NCBI GenBank assembly: GCA_937892135.1
Contig: CALAUK010000010.1
Coordinates: 1-6,752 of the forward strand
Origin: an uncultured Clostridia bacterium
GTDB lineage: Bacteria > Bacillota > Clostridia > UBA1381 > UMGS1253
Length of the DNA: 6,752 bases
Reading direction: 5' to 3'
Made by a program: the position numbers and the translations under genes. Below, piece by piece: positions 5,486 through 6,752 of this stretch. Position 1 is the first letter of the stretch, and every line of letters begins with the position of its first letter. The notes under the pieces are model-generated. The model saw nothing but the letters and a program-made list of their open reading frames with translations, ran no database searches and was not told the origin of the DNA.

Positions 5486-6752
5486 ATGAGAAAAGCAAAA
5501 AGAATACTATCGCTTGTACTCTGCTTAGCGATGGTAATCATGACAGTTCCCGCACTTTCTTTAACTGCGTTTGCAGCATCTGAAGGCGCAACTGTCGGCG
5601 ACGGAAGTAACAACTTCACAGGCACATTATATTCATCTTCGAATATATATGAATATAAGATGAGTGTTCCTTCCAAATTCGGTAAGACAGCAGAGGATGT
5701 GGTTTATGATATTACTTATAAACCAGCTACAGAAACTGAAACACAGCTTCAGACATCCAGCGTGAAGGGTGCTACATATTTTTCTATGGATGTAGCGTTT
5801 ACATCTGCTGACGAAAAAATTGTTTTCCAGCACCTACCGTATCTTACTGCTGAGGATGCAGAGAACGGAACAAAGCAAACAGCTTACACGCAGATTACAC
5901 TTTCTGCTGCAGGCGTAACTAAGCAGAACTACACAGCTGTTAACGGCAATGTGCCTGCATTTGAGCTAAACAAATGGTACAACATTGCTTTTGTTGACTA
6001 TGCAGACGGCACAGCAAACTGCATGTACCTATATGTTAACGGCGTTGGCTACAGAGTAACACAGTCAACAGTTACTGCTTCTTACGGCACATACCGTTCA
6101 AGAATGAAGTTTTCTGGCAACTCCGGCAGACTGTTTGTTGATAACGTTATCCAGGAAGTTGACGCAACAGGCGAGAATGCTTATGATCCGACAAAGTATG
6201 TTATGAACGTTGACGTTTCAGCTGTTGAAGGCGCTTCAATCGATGGCAGCACATTAACAGTTGATGCAGGTCAGGTTACACTTGCAGAGCTTGCAGAAGG
6301 ACTTACAGGTCTTACTGTTAAGGGTTATACAGACGAAACTTACGCAACAGAGCTTGCTTCTGATGCAGTTTTAGCTTATGGCGATATTATCGTTGTTAGC
6401 AATGAAAACGGCGCATTCAGATACTATACTGTAAAAGTAGCTCTTGTTCTGTCTGTATCAAACGGCGAATACTACGATGGTACATCTAATTTCTGGGGAA
6501 CAGTATATTCATCAAGTGTTATTTACCAGTCAGCAGCAAACCAGGCAGGTCTTTACGGTAAGCCCGCAAGCGATGTAGTTATAAAGCTTAACGAGAGAAC
6601 AGGCAAATCAAAAGATGTTAATTTGTGGCAGGCTAATACCAAGAAGAAAGAAGAGTATATCTCTTTTGATGTTGCTTTCACAGATGAGAATGCTTTGCTT
6701 AAGTTCTACCGCATGGCATATGAAGATGAAAGCGGTACTGAAGGTGACGAAT
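5486..6752 (+). CDS. Large secreted protein with repeated LamG/concanavalin-like modules, 3'-truncated
   Basis: 422 complete codons lie in the window and the frame is open at the right edge. The ATG at 5486 follows AGGAGG (5473-5478). Residues 1-30 are a Sec signal peptide: basic MRKAKR, a hydrophobic core, and likely cleavage after AFA (residue 30). Residues about 40-228 look like a LamG/concanavalin-type beta-sandwich, with KWYNIAF (163-169) and YLYVNGV (181-187). Residues about 233-322 form a beta-rich linker domain ending in FRYYTVKV. From about 330 the first module restarts: NFTGTLYSSS (43-52) recurs as NFWGTVYSSS (335-344), and AEDVV and DVAFT are also repeated, a period of 292 residues. 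Such proteins bind glycans or host or cell-surface material; the ligand is unknown. Anchoring signals would lie beyond the edge. Codon use is richer in GCA, ACA and GTT than in folC. Confidence 0.88.
   Translation, partial: MRKAKRILSLVLCLAMVIMTVPALSLTAFAASEGATVGDGSNNFTGTLYSSSNIYEYKMSVPSKFGKTAEDVVYDITYKPATETETQLQTSSVKGATYFSMDVAFTSADEKIVFQHLPYLTAEDAENGTKQTAYTQITLSAAGVTKQNYTAVNGNVPAFELNKWYNIAFVDYADGTANCMYLYVNGVGYRVTQSTVTASYGTYRSRMKFSGNSGRLFVDNVIQEVDATGENAYDPTKYVMNVDVSAVEGASIDGSTLTVDAGQVTLAELAEGLTGLTVKGYTDETYATELASDAVLAYGDIIVVSNENGAFRYYTVKVALVLSVSNGEYYDGTSNFWGTVYSSSVIYQSAANQAGLYGKPASDVVIKLNERTGKSKDVNLWQANTKKKEEYISFDVAFTDENALLKFYRMAYEDESGTEGDE

Noticed and set aside
5368..5833. Minus-strand frames of 102 and 66 residues opposite the promoter and start of the secreted protein
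   Set aside because: They are antisense to a strong Shine-Dalgarno sequence, signal peptide and repeat module, and extend into promoter sequence.

Overview
The window looks like a stretch of chromosome from a low-GC Gram-positive anaerobe of the class Clostridia, probably a gut Oscillospiraceae/Ruminococcaceae-type lineage. Support for this: AT-rich coding with AGGAGG-type ribosome binding sites, the order der-plsY-gpsA that I know from Clostridia, an ECF-type folate transporter S-component, a tetrahydrofolate riboswitch, and a secreted protein with a Clostridia-style signal peptide. The lineage is an inference, and no species can be named.

Region 1 (1-2825) is a co-directional housekeeping cluster on the + strand. 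It holds the second GTPase domain and KH-like tail of the ribosome-assembly GTPase Der (cut by the left edge), then PlsY (acyl-phosphate:glycerol-3-phosphate acyltransferase), then GpsA (glycerol-3-phosphate dehydrogenase), then a 57-residue cysteine-rich protein. GpsA makes the glycerol-3-phosphate that PlsY acylates, so the pair is the entry to phospholipid synthesis. The first ~40 codons of the window are in frame with Der but do not resemble the end of its first GTPase domain.

Region 2 (2826-4793) is a folate salvage unit. A 5' leader folds by hand into a class-I tetrahydrofolate (THF) riboswitch: P1, P2, P3, P4 and an L3-J2/1 pseudoknot. Its expression platform can bury the folT Shine-Dalgarno sequence in a 13-bp helix or free it through a competing fold. 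Next come FolT (membrane S-component for folate) and, 4 bp later, FolC (folylpolyglutamate synthase family), closed by a clear intrinsic terminator. Together they would import folate and trap it by polyglutamylation, shut off at the translation step when THF is plentiful.

Region 3 (4794-5485) has about 690 bases without a convincing gene. It is crowded with inverted repeats, including a 14-bp hairpin with a 2-nt bulge and a perfect 16-bp hairpin. Its GC-richer left half resembles a dispersed intergenic repeat; the right half holds dyads and extended -10 promoter elements for the next gene.

Region 4 (5486-right edge) is the start of a large secreted protein with a signal peptide and a repeated LamG/concanavalin-like beta-sandwich module. 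It is cut by the window edge.

I found no mobile-element transposase, CRISPR array, tRNA or rRNA. The most informative item is the complete riboswitch-folT-folC unit. The least explained items are the odd sequence joined to Der and the hairpin-dense intergenic region.
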